Positions 11,587-18,814 of a stretch of DNA of 20,252 nt are shown here, piece by piece. The notes below the pieces were generated by a model. It was given only the letters and a program-made list of their open reading frames with translations. It did not search any database and was not told the DNA's origin. Positions within the stretch are counted from its first letter, which is position 1. Each line of letters starts with the position of its first letter. A program made the translations under genes and the position numbers. The DNA is from Candidatus Sumerlaeota bacterium (GTDB lineage: Bacteria; Sumerlaeota; Sumerlaeia; JADFCT01), in NCBI GenBank assembly GCA_026398575.1, contig JAPLSP010000726.1, forward strand, positions 1-20,252, given 5' to 3'.

Positions 11587-13959
11587 TTATCCGCCCGCGC
11601 GTTGCGTCTCGGCCAATTTCGCCGGCGACATCGCCAGCGATTTCACGCGCTGCTCTTCTTCCTGGCGGCGCGGCAGGAGCATGTTGGCCAGATAACTTTC
11701 AAACATGAACGCCGCCAGCGCGATGGCCAGGAGCGCCGTCGTCAGCGAGATGCCTTTGCGCCGCCGTTCGATGGCCGTGGCTAATCCGCGCGGATTGGTG
11801 TGGCGTTCCCATCGTTTGGAAAAAGGCAGCCATTGCTCCAGTTGTTCGTTTGAAGTTTTGGTCAGATCGCCTTCGAAGGGATTCATATTCGCCAGGACGC
11901 GGGTCTTTTCGAGCTTGGAGGTTCCGTAGCGCAGTTCGATGGTATAGAGGCCCGGCTTTTCCAATCCAGGTACTTCCACTTTGACGGCGTCTTTCTTGAA
12001 CGAAATCGCCGTGCGCGTCTTCGTGGCGTCTATCAGCGTGGCCTGCGTCGGCGCCTGATTGTTGACGCGCGGCAGGAGGACTTCAAACGGCTGCAAGACT
12101 TGTTCCATCCTGACATCCGCCAAGGCGCCGCTGAGGCTGTATTTGACCAGTTCGTGGATGAACGGCAGAAACAGCGGGCGACTCGGCAGGCTGGTCCAGT
12201 CCGGCAGCGGCGGCGCGGTGAAGCAGAGGACGGAGCCTTTGCCATAGCGCTTTTCGAGCATGAACGGCGCGTCATTGCTCAGACTAGCGAGCGCTTGCGA
12301 ATTCGAGTCGAGCGACGCCGGGTCCACTTTGACGTAGCGATAGAACTGGACCGTCTGAAAGTTGATGGCCGGGTCTTCTCCCAAGGCGCGAAAGATGGGG
12401 TGTTTGACGTCTGGAAGGTCCATGGTAAACGGCTCTTCCTCCGCGCCCCTGATGGCCTTGAGACCGTCGAACTTCCATCCGAACAGCGTCTTTTCATTGT
12501 AAAACTTCGACGTTCCCGTGGCGGCCCATTCTCCGGCGAAAGCGATCAGCCGTCCGCCGTCGCGCACATAAGTTTGCAGCGCCTTCACGGTTTCCGGCGC
12601 CATCGAGCGCACGTCGGCGCAAAACACAGCGTTGTATTTTGAGAAGTCCGCCGAGGCGGCCTGCTCCGGCGTCTTGCGATCCACTTTGACGGGGCTTTTG
12701 GCCAGGATGCTCTGGGTTTTGCGCGGCGTCAGCGCCATACCAAGGAAAAAGGCGGTGTCCCACGGATTGAGGCGGCTGGCCGGTTCGGCCAGCAGCAGGA
12801 TGGAGACCTGTTCGTAAACGTCGCAGCAAACCATGCGCGAGTTGTCGGCATCCAGCGCGTCGCCGCTCAAGGAGACCGTCGCGACGTACTGGCCCGGCTC
12901 CATCAGAACGTGATCGAACGCCACGTCCACCTGGCCTTTGCCTTCCAGTTTGACGGATTTGCGCGCGATGTTTTCGCCGTTGACGACGAGCTGGCATTCA
13001 TATTCTTCGCCGCCGCCCGCGCCGCCCGCCCCGGACCCGCCCGCCCCGGACCCGCCCGCCCCGCCGCCTGCGCGGTTTTCGGAGGTGGCCGATCCGGAGG
13101 TCGTGGAGGATGATCCCGATCCTGAACCTGCTTCCTTGCCGGCGCCGCCTTCGGGGGATGACGAAGACTGCCGCAGCGTGGCGCGAAAGGTGATGGGAAC
13201 GCCCGGATAAGGGCCTGCGCGCCAGGCTTTGAGAGCCGTGATCGTGACGTTGGCCGCCCCAGGCTGCCCCACGTCCAGCAGATGCACCATGCGGACTTTT
13301 TCCGTCAGGCGCAGCGGGTCAATCTTTTGAACCTGCTCGATATTCGAGCGCTGCAAATCCGTGATGACGATCAATTCGTGGTTTTGATTGGTGGAGTCGC
13401 GGATAAACGCCAGCGCCCGCTCGATGCCGTCGGCCACGGATGAAGCGCCGGCGCTCGGCTGGAGCCGTTCGAGGGCGGTCAAGACCTGGTTCTTGTTGTG
13501 CGCGACGTCAGCCATGCCCGGCAGTGTTTTCCCGCTCGTCAGCAATACGGCGATCGCGTCGCCTTCGGCCACCAGGTCCAGAACGCGCGTCACGCCTTCC
13601 TTGGCCAGGTCGAACGGCGTGATGCCCGATTCGCGCGAGCCCATGCTATAGGAATCGTCCAGGACAATGGCCCAGAACGCCGGTCCGGACGTTGCGCCCC
13701 AATTCGAGCCTTGCGGGCGTATGAGCGGCTTGCTCAGCGCCAGCGCAATCAGAGCGATGACGGCGCAGCGCGCCAGCAGCGCCAGCAGGTCCACAATCTT
13801 ATGCCGGCGCGCGGTATGGCGGTCCGAGAGGCGCAGGAAGCGCAGCGTGCTGAAAAGGATTTTCTTGGCTTTCTGGCGCTGGCGCAAATGCACGTAGATC
13901 GGCGCGGCCACGCCAAGCAAACCCAGAAGAAAAGCGATATTCCCGAATCCGATGCCCAT
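11587..13959 (-). CDS. BatA-type membrane protein with von Willebrand factor A domain
   Basis: The 790-residue protein begins with the BatA N-terminal membrane region: IAFLLGLLGVAAPIYVHLRQRQ, then KKILFSTLRFLRLS, and a second helix ARCAVIALIALALSKPLI. A VWA domain follows with a MIDAS motif DDSYS (Asp101, Ser103, Ser105) and DGIERALAFI. After an Ig-like section, residues about 395-640 look like a ThuA/glutamine amidotransferase-like domain (YNAVFCADVRSMAPETVKAL, GGRLIAFAGEW). Near the C-terminus one more helix (LLAIALAAFMFESYLANML) precedes a basic tail. Such proteins sit beside MoxR ATPases and DUF58 proteins in Bat operons linked to envelope stress; those partners are not in this window. 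Residues about 273-320 form a Gly/Ser-rich linker from a 15-base tandem repeat. No strong ribosome site is seen. It reads toward the methyltransferase 333 bases away. Confidence 0.82.
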   Translation of the reverse strand: MGIGFGNIAFLLGLLGVAAPIYVHLRQRQKAKKILFSTLRFLRLSDRHTARRHKIVDLLALLARCAVIALIALALSKPLIRPQGSNWGATSGPAFWAIVLDDSYSMGSRESGITPFDLAKEGVTRVLDLVAEGDAIAVLLTSGKTLPGMADVAHNKNQVLTALERLQPSAGASSVADGIERALAFIRDSTNQNHELIVITDLQRSNIEQVQKIDPLRLTEKVRMVHLLDVGQPGAANVTITALKAWRAGPYPGVPITFRATLRQSSSSPEGGAGKEAGSGSGSSSTTSGSATSENRAGGGAGGSGAGGSGAGGAGGGEEYECQLVVNGENIARKSVKLEGKGQVDVAFDHVLMEPGQYVATVSLSGDALDADNSRMVCCDVYEQVSILLLAEPASRLNPWDTAFFLGMALTPRKTQSILAKSPVKVDRKTPEQAASADFSKYNAVFCADVRSMAPETVKALQTYVRDGGRLIAFAGEWAATGTSKFYNEKTLFGWKFDGLKAIRGAEEEPFTMDLPDVKHPIFRALGEDPAINFQTVQFYRYVKVDPASLDSNSQALASLSNDAPFMLEKRYGKGSVLCFTAPPLPDWTSLPSRPLFLPFIHELVKYSLSGALADVRMEQVLQPFEVLLPRVNNQAPTQATLIDATKTRTAISFKKDAVKVEVPGLEKPGLYTIELRYGTSKLEKTRVLANMNPFEGDLTKTSNEQLEQWLPFSKRWERHTNPRGLATAIERRRKGISLTTALLAIALAAFMFESYLANMLLPRRQEEEQRVKSLAMSPAKLAETQRAGG
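13023..13068. repeat. 15-base GC-rich tandem repeat encoding the Gly-rich linker of the BatA protein
   Basis: Plus-strand units of CCGCCCGCCCCGGAC recur at 15-base spacing, about three copies with the last one decaying. On the coding strand they give GAGGS-like pentapeptides. The period is a multiple of three, so copy number can change without a frameshift. The repeat lies in the loop between the VWA and following domains. Confidence 0.7.
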
Positions 13960-14231
13960 GCTTGCGATCGCAGGTTTCTGATGCGCGATTTATTTCCCTT
14001 AATACAGGAATCATCCGCGCAATCAATAGAATGATTTTATCAAACGCTTCCCCGGCCCCGCCACTCATTTATGTGGGGGGGCAAGAATTGAAGATTCGCA
14101 TTGGAGGCGCGCTCCGATTTTTCTTGCGCCCGCCCTGCAATCCATGAAATATCCGGTGAGCGGGATTGAGAGTAAAGCGTTTGGCGCCCCCTTAGAATGC
14201 CGGTCTCATTCTCTATCCAAGGAGGTTGGAC
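13960..14231. promoter_or_regulatory. 272-base divergent intergenic region
   Basis: This gap separates the minus-strand BatA gene from the plus-strand signal peptidase gene, so it should contain two divergent promoters. I could not identify convincing -35/-10 pairs. A TTGAGA (about 14166) and TAGAAT pair upstream of the peptidase are 21 bases apart, too far for a standard promoter. The clear element is the ribosome site AAGGAGG at 14219-14225, six bases before ATG 14232. No RNA gene or repeat is visible. Confidence 0.4.
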
Positions 14232-14834
14232 ATGTCGTTCAATATCAAGGAAGAAGCGATTGCTGAAGTCATGGAAGAGGAGGTTGTGGAGTCGCATCGT
14301 TTCCTGGCTCTCAAAGTGTCCATTGGCATTGTCCTGGCTCTGATTGTCGGCGGGCTGATCTGGTGGTTTTCCCAGAGCCAGTGGGTGACGATGAAAGTCG
14401 CGGACAATTCCATGTATCCGACTTTGCGTAAGGATGAGTTCGCGCTGACCCATAATGATAAAAAGCGCGACTATAAGCAATCGGACGTCGTCGTTGTCAA
14501 AACTCCTTCTTCCAATGAAAAAAAGGTCAAGCGCATTCTCGCCTTGGCAGACCAGACGGTCGAATGGACAAATGATAAATTGACGGTAGACGGAGCGGAG
14601 ATCACTCAAACAGAACCTGAGAACGTAGCGGCTCAAGAAACCGCGGACTATAAGGCTGGCATGGACCGTTCGCCCCAAAAAATCCTAGTGCCCAAAGGCA
14701 AAGTGTTTGTGATGGGCGACAATTGGCGCATCAGCTTTGACAGTTTCGATTACGGCCCGATAGATATCAAAGATCTGCAGGGCGTTGTGCGTTATGTCTA
14801 TTGGCCTTTCGGCGACCGGCGCGAAATCCGCTAG
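14232..14834 (+). CDS. signal peptidase I (S26 family), divergent
   Basis: A 200-residue S26-family peptidase. There is a cytoplasmic N-terminus of about 25 residues (acidic, EEAIAEVMEEEVVE), then one membrane helix (about 27-46, VSIGIVLALIVGGLIWWF). The catalytic serine motif DNSMYPTL follows (Ser60), then the lysine motif KKVKRILAL (Lys100) and the conserved C-terminal box FVMGDNWRISFDSFDYGPI. The family removes signal peptides from exported preproteins at the outer face of the cytoplasmic membrane. The usual GDNRxxSxDSR box reads GDNWRISFDSF here, missing both arginines, so this may be a specialised or second peptidase. The ATG at 14232 has AAGGAGG six bases upstream. The TPR gene follows 34 bases after the stop and is probably in the same operon. 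Confidence 0.88.
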   Translation: MSFNIKEEAIAEVMEEEVVESHRFLALKVSIGIVLALIVGGLIWWFSQSQWVTMKVADNSMYPTLRKDEFALTHNDKKRDYKQSDVVVVKTPSSNEKKVKRILALADQTVEWTNDKLTVDGAEITQTEPENVAAQETADYKAGMDRSPQKILVPKGKVFVMGDNWRISFDSFDYGPIDIKDLQGVVRYVYWPFGDRREIR

Positions 14835-14868
14835 CGCCCGGACGCGCGCCTGATTTATTATTCCCGAC

Positions 14869-16035
14869 ATGAGCGAACACGATGAATCCGCCGAAGCGGC
14901 TGCGCATCAAGCGCTGGTCGCCTCGGCCCAACAAGCGATTGCCGCGGGCGATGCGGCGCGGGCGGTGGAGTTGCTGCGCCAGGCCGTCCGCCTCGCGCCG
15001 TTCCGCCAGGACACGCGCGAATTATTAGGCGTTGCGTTGGAGATGGCTCTGCAAAGCGGCGTCAATCTGGCGGCAGTCGCCACGCCTTCCGCCGCGGTTC
15101 CGGGAGCGGCGCCGGCATCCGTTCCGGCTGCGGGCGTCGTTCCCCCCGACATGGGCGCCGGAGCGATTATGGGGGCAAGGCCGGCTGCGCCGGCGTCCCC
15201 GGTAAAAGCATTTCAGCGGCTGCACCGCGAAACGTCTCTGCGATTGCGCCTGTGGCTGGCCGGCGCGACCGTATTATTGCTGTTCTGCGCGACCCTTGCC
15301 ATCATCCTCTATACGCCCGTTCGCGAATATATGGCGCGCTTGCAGGCTCAGAAAGATCCGAAAGCGCGGGAGCTGGCGATGCAGCAGGAAGAGGCGCAGA
15401 AGCGCATCCAGCAGCAGAACTATGCCAAGGCGCTGGAAATTCTGGAGAACGCCAAAAGCAAAGCCGAAAAGCCCGAGGACCTGGCGGCGATCGCCAAGCA
15501 GAAGGCCGAGGCGCTCAGGGACCAGGCCGACGCGCTGTATAAACAGGATAAATACGAAGAGGCGATTCCCTTCTATCTTCAGGCTATCGAGATTCAAAAA
15601 AATTCGGTGGACCTTTACAAGAGTCTTGCCCGCGCGCATTATTATCAGGCCGAAAATCTGCGGCTGAGCGCCGGCAAGAAAACTCCGCCTCCGAACAAAC
15701 AAAAAATGGACGGCCACTATCAGGAGGCGGAAAAGAGTTTCCGGCGCGTTCTGGAGCTGGATGAGAAAAACGTCGAGGTGGCCAAGTTGCTGGCCTTGAC
15801 CTATATCCGGCTGAATTTGTCGAGCAAGGCGATTTATAAATGTTACCAGATACTGCTGTGGGCGCCGAAATCCGATGAAGCCAAATGGGCCAGGGAACAG
15901 CTGATTTCGCGCAATCACGATCCGAACAAAATTCCGGAGGCGCTCGAACAGGAGTCGAAGGAAGACAGCGCCAGCGGTGATAAAGTCAAATCAAACGGCG
16001 ATAAAGCCAAATCAAACGGCGATAAGGGAAAGTAG
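14869..16035 (+). CDS. single-pass membrane protein with TPR repeats
   Basis: The 388-residue protein has an N-terminal cytoplasmic TPR-like unit (ALVASAQQAIAAGDAARAVE, then LLRQAVRLAPF), an Ala/Pro-rich linker (about 65-110), and one membrane helix (about 124-146, WLAGATVLLLFCATLAIILY). A long helical domain follows with tetratricopeptide features: ALYKQDKYEEAIPFYLQAIE, then SLARAHYYQAENLRLSA, a unit YQEAEKSFRRVLELDEKN, and LSSKAIYKCYQILLWAP. TPR proteins usually act as binding scaffolds; the partner is unknown. Topology suggests the C-terminal TPR part is outside the cytoplasm. The tail is a lysine-rich tandem repeat of seven-residue units (DKVKSNG, DKAKSNG) coded by near-identical 21-base units at 15979-16026. 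No clear ribosome site is present; translation may be coupled to the peptidase gene 34 bases upstream. Confidence 0.75.
   Translation: MSEHDESAEAAAHQALVASAQQAIAAGDAARAVELLRQAVRLAPFRQDTRELLGVALEMALQSGVNLAAVATPSAAVPGAAPASVPAAGVVPPDMGAGAIMGARPAAPASPVKAFQRLHRETSLRLRLWLAGATVLLLFCATLAIILYTPVREYMARLQAQKDPKARELAMQQEEAQKRIQQQNYAKALEILENAKSKAEKPEDLAAIAKQKAEALRDQADALYKQDKYEEAIPFYLQAIEIQKNSVDLYKSLARAHYYQAENLRLSAGKKTPPPNKQKMDGHYQEAEKSFRRVLELDEKNVEVAKLLALTYIRLNLSSKAIYKCYQILLWAPKSDEAKWAREQLISRNHDPNKIPEALEQESKEDSASGDKVKSNGDKAKSNGDKGK
15979..16026. repeat. 21-base tandem repeat at the 3' end of the TPR gene
   Basis: Two consecutive 21-base units (GATAAAGTCAAATCAAACGG-type and one differing by a single base) and a truncated third encode DKVKSNG, DKAKSNG and DKG. 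The near identity points to recent duplication. The expansion keeps the frame and only lengthens a basic C-terminal tail. Confidence 0.8.
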
Positions 16036-16078
16036 GAGGGCGGGAAAGATAAATTGCATAGTTCAAGGAGGGTGTGTC

Positions 16079-16267
16079 ATGCCTAATACGCTCGATAAAA
16101 GTGAAGTTCATCATCTGATAGATCGCCTGCCCAATACTGCTACCTATGATGATCTAATGCAGGAGATTTATGAAATCCAAGCTATAAAGGAAGGACTGGC
16201 GGATAGCGAGGCTGGGCGCACAAATGATGTAAGAGAAATTCGCAAAAAATATGGATTGGCGACATGA
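16079..16267 (+). CDS. RelB/ParD-like antitoxin of a type II toxin-antitoxin pair
   Basis: A 62-residue acidic protein with the block HHLIDRLPNTATYDDLMQEI, then AIKEGLADSEAGR. This is the pattern of small antitoxins found next to RelE/ParE toxins; it neutralises the toxin and probably represses the operon. The start ATG at 16079 has a strong AAGGAGG (about 16064-16070). The stop overlaps the toxin start by four bases (ATGA at 16264-16267), a sign of translational coupling. It resembles the lone antitoxin at 8022-8201 in the LIDxLPxxAT and GLxD positions. The pair looks AT-richer than the flanking TPR and glycosyltransferase genes, suggesting a mobile insertion between them. Confidence 0.82.
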   Translation: MPNTLDKSEVHHLIDRLPNTATYDDLMQEIYEIQAIKEGLADSEAGRTNDVREIRKKYGLAT

Positions 16268-16560
16268 GAATCCATTGGACCGTGACGGCACAAAAGCAAC
16301 TGGATTCGATCTATTGCTACATTGCCTCCAGCTCAGTCAAATATGCCAAACAAATCGTGGACCGTCTGACGAAACGGTCATGGCAAATTAGTGAGTTTCC
16401 TATGTCAGGGCGAATGGTTCCTGAATTTGAACTAGCGCAAATACGAGAAGTGATCGAAGGTCCTTATCGGATTGTCTATCGTATTAAGCCGGATCAAATA
16501 GACATTCTGGCAATTCTCCATGGCGCTAGAAATGATCTAAGAGGATTTTCGGAAAATTGA
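16264..16560 (+). CDS. ParE/RelE-family toxin
   Basis: The 98-residue protein has the ParE/RelE layout: MRIHWTVTAQKQLDSIYCYI (first strand and helix), AKQIVDRLTKRSWQISEFPMSGR, then REVIEGPYRIVYRIKPDQ and IDILAILHGARND. The phrases SGRMVPE and YRIVYRI with the closing HGARN are typical of PF05016-type toxins. ParE members poison DNA gyrase and RelE members cleave mRNA. The fold is clear but the target cannot be told from sequence; the HGARND ending and helix lengths favour the ParE side. It overlaps its antitoxin by four bases. All core elements are present and the frame is intact. About 110 bases of AT-rich sequence with no recognised feature follow it. Confidence 0.85.
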   Translation: MRIHWTVTAQKQLDSIYCYIASSSVKYAKQIVDRLTKRSWQISEFPMSGRMVPEFELAQIREVIEGPYRIVYRIKPDQIDILAILHGARNDLRGFSEN

Positions 16561-16671
16561 ATCCTTCTTGTCTTTAATTAATTTGGATCGTATTAAAGCA
16601 AATTTGCGCTGTGCGATCGTTTTCCTCCAGTTCAGCACGAGTCCCGATCCGTGAATGCTTCCCTGAAATCA

Positions 16672-18372
16672 ATGACTCAAAAACCGCCGCCCGCATTCTC
16701 CGATCATCAATCCGCAATCGTCAATCCGCAATCGTCAATCGTCCATCGTCAATCGTCAATTCGCAATCCCACCGTTCTTTTTTATGCCGGCGTCCTGGCG
16801 CTGACGGCCCTCGGGCTGGCCTTGCGGCTCTTGGGCGTGGACCAGTCGGGGCGGATCACGGGTTTGAATTTTTTTGGGTTGTGGTATGATGAAACTTTTA
16901 GCGGCGTGATCGCCTTGAAATCCTGGAGCGGCCTGATCGCGACGGCGCAGGACGATGTTCATCCGCCGCTGTTTTATCTGGCGCTCAAATGCTGGTTCGC
17001 ATGCGCGCCCGGCGCGCGCATGACGGCCGAGTGGGCGCGCCTGCTGCCCGTTCTGCTGGGCGCGGCCTGCGTTCCGGCGACCGCGCTGCTGGGCGCCGTT
17101 GTATTTTCGCGCCGCGTGGGGCTGATCGCCGCGCTCTTTCTGGCGCTGTCGCCCTATCACGTCGCTTATTCCCATGAGCTGCGCATGTACAGCCTGGGCT
17201 GCCTGGTCATGGCCGGCGAGATGATTTTCCTGTGGCGCGTGGCGCGGCGTCCCCATTGGCGCGACGCGCTTTTCTTCTGCGTATTCGCGGCATTGGGGCT
17301 TTATACGCACTACTATATCGCCATCATTCTGATCGCGCATTTTATTTTCTTTGCGGCATGGCGGGCGGCGGCGGGCGACCGGTTCCTGGTCTGGATTCGC
17401 TGGACGCTGGCCATGGGATTGGGCGTCTTGATCCTCTATCTGCCGTGGTTCACGACCTATCTGGCGCATTCGCTCAACAATGTGATCGGCGTGCATGCGT
17501 TCGGGCTGCGCGATTCGCCGCGCCATCTCATCAAGGATGTCATTCAGTACTTGTTCGAATGGACGCTTGGCTCGCATCCAAGGTTTCCTTTCGAAAATTC
17601 CGCGCATCCCATCAATGACACGTTCAAGGGGATTACGGCGGGGCTTTTGATTTATGGATTGATGATCGCCGGCTTGGCGGCGCTCGCGTGGCGGCGGCGC
17701 GAGCAGTTTTTCTTCGCGGCGGGCGCGCTGGTTTTGCCGCTGGCTTTGACGGCGCTGTATATCCTCGGGCCGGGGCGCTTCTTCACGCGCTGCCTGATCT
17801 TTCTGTTTCCCATCCTCTTTTGCGTGATGGCCTGCGGGATCGAATCGCTGCCGCGCCGCCTCTATCAATGGGCGCTGGGCGGAATACTGGCGGCGATATT
17901 CATCCCTTCGGCCTGGGAATATCTGCACAATCCCAGCTATCGCGACAATCATCATTTCGCCAGCCGCTATCTGGATCAAATTCCGGCGCCGGCGATCCTG
18001 TGCTCGCGTCCCTTCGACTTTGTTCCGACGGCCTTTTACGATAACCCGCGCGCGCGAACCTATCTCCTCAACTCGCAGGATCTGTCCTATATCCAGAGAA
18101 GCCTGATGGGCAGCGACCGGATTGTTTTCAACCGCAGGCAGATGCTGGATCTGATGCGCCGCTCGAAGGCGCCGGATCAGGTGATCCTGGTGATCAGCGC
18201 ATGGGATTTTGCGCCGCTGGAAGAGCGCGAAGCCAATTTGCGCCGGCGCGTCGAGGACATCGAGCGGCAATGGCTGGGCGCGGACTTCACGCGTCTCGAC
18301 AGCCGGCTCTTCTTCCCGCGCCATCGCAAGTGGGTCTATTGCGGCCTATACCAGCTCAAGCCCGGCGGCTGA
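16672..18372 (+). CDS. GT39/ArnT-type integral membrane glycosyltransferase
   Basis: The 566-residue GT-C protein has the acidic motif of the first periplasmic loop (GLWYDETFSG, Asp73-Glu74) and the downstream DDVHPPLFYLALKCWF, both diagnostic for the PMT_2/ArnT family. There are roughly ten membrane helices (for example VGLIAALFLALSPYHVAYSH, LFFCVFAALGLYTHYYIAII, LALTALYILGPGRFF) and a soluble C-terminal domain from about residue 425 on the outer face. Such enzymes transfer a sugar from polyprenyl phosphate to a lipid, protein or glycan. The GT2 enzyme at 3210-4205 is of the donor-making type, though not adjacent. The start is uncertain: ATG 16672 is preferred, with in-frame GTG 16651 the alternative. 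Neither has a ribosome site. Residues about 10-33 come from a heptamer array just ahead of the first helix. Confidence 0.83.
   Translation: MTQKPPPAFSDHQSAIVNPQSSIVHRQSSIRNPTVLFYAGVLALTALGLALRLLGVDQSGRITGLNFFGLWYDETFSGVIALKSWSGLIATAQDDVHPPLFYLALKCWFACAPGARMTAEWARLLPVLLGAACVPATALLGAVVFSRRVGLIAALFLALSPYHVAYSHELRMYSLGCLVMAGEMIFLWRVARRPHWRDALFFCVFAALGLYTHYYIAIILIAHFIFFAAWRAAAGDRFLVWIRWTLAMGLGVLILYLPWFTTYLAHSLNNVIGVHAFGLRDSPRHLIKDVIQYLFEWTLGSHPRFPFENSAHPINDTFKGITAGLLIYGLMIAGLAALAWRRREQFFFAAGALVLPLALTALYILGPGRFFTRCLIFLFPILFCVMACGIESLPRRLYQWALGGILAAIFIPSAWEYLHNPSYRDNHHFASRYLDQIPAPAILCSRPFDFVPTAFYDNPRARTYLLNSQDLSYIQRSLMGSDRIVFNRRQMLDLMRRSKAPDQVILVISAWDFAPLEEREANLRRRVEDIERQWLGADFTRLDSRLFFPRHRKWVYCGLYQLKPGG
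16701..16770. repeat. 10-unit heptanucleotide array at the 5' end of the GT39-type gene
   Basis: Ten consecutive 7-base units without phase slip: CGATCAT, then CAATCCG and CAATCGT alternating, two further CAATCGT-type units around CCATCGT, then CAATTCG and CAATCCC. The encoded peptide has seven-residue periodicity (SAIVNPQ, SSIVHRQ, SSIRNP). It shares CAATCGT and CAATCCG with the array at 10598-10772, so both belong to one dispersed family. Confidence 0.92.
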
Positions 18373-18401
18373 GCTTCATGCAATCAATCGGAGGAAGAGA
18401 A

Positions 18402-18710
18402 ATGAAAAGCATTGAATATCCCGTCGCTGATTCGGTTGCCATGCGGGTCAATCGCCTGGACCCGGAAAAAAAGCAGAGCCTGGAAAAATTTCTGCGGTTT
18501 GCCACGGCCGTTTACCTCGATTCGCAACTCACCAATGCGGATGACAAGTCACATAGATCGTTCGAATCTTTTCTACGACGTTTGGAAGCATACGATTCGG
18601 AATGGCAGGAACAATATTTTAAGACCCGGCCGGCGCGCGCCAACCTGAAGCACGCGCGCGAAATCCTGGATCAGGTTCCGGATGCCCCTCCCATTCCCGG
18701 CGACGAATGA
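18402..18710 (+). CDS. small hypothetical protein
   Basis: The 102-residue protein is not one I recognise. It is charged and mostly helical, with VNRLDPEKKQSLEKFLRFAT, then SFESFLRRLEAYDSEWQEQ, and a proline-rich end (QVPDAPPIPGDE). It has no signal peptide, membrane helix or cysteine. The ATG at 18402 has a strong GGAGGAAG site about five bases upstream (18390-18397), so translation looks real. It follows the GT39-type gene by 29 bases on the same strand and is probably co-transcribed. The gene ends just before the long hairpin at 18712. Size and charge would suit a regulator or the antitoxin-like half of a module, but no partner is seen. Confidence 0.65.
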   Translation: MKSIEYPVADSVAMRVNRLDPEKKQSLEKFLRFATAVYLDSQLTNADDKSHRSFESFLRRLEAYDSEWQEQYFKTRPARANLKHAREILDQVPDAPPIPGDE

Positions 18711-18711
18711 A

Positions 18712-18797
18712 CGCCCCATCGTAGGCCGTCCCGCTCCGTCGGACGGCCATCGCGCGCCAAGGCCGTCCGACGGAGCGGGACGGCCTACCATGGGGCG
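18712..18797. terminator. long nested hairpin between convergent genes (terminator or REP-like element)
   Basis: The arms 18712-18748 and 18761-18797 are 37 bases each, complementary except for one position, with a 12-base loop. Each arm is itself an inverted repeat: GGCCGTCC at 18724-18731 and GGACGGCC at 18741-18748, repeated at 18761-18768 and 18778-18785. It sits in the 104-base gap where a plus-strand and a minus-strand gene converge, the right place for a bidirectional terminator. There is no T-tract on either side, and the nested symmetry is more like a REP/BIME-type dispersed element. Confidence 0.85.
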
Positions 18798-18814
18798 CCA
18801 AAATTGAAAGACCG

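Noticed and set aside
16756..18324. Long minus-strand open frame opposite the GT39-type gene (about 520 codons)
   Set aside because: It is an Arg/Gln-rich antisense shadow; the plus strand has clear membrane helices and family motifs.
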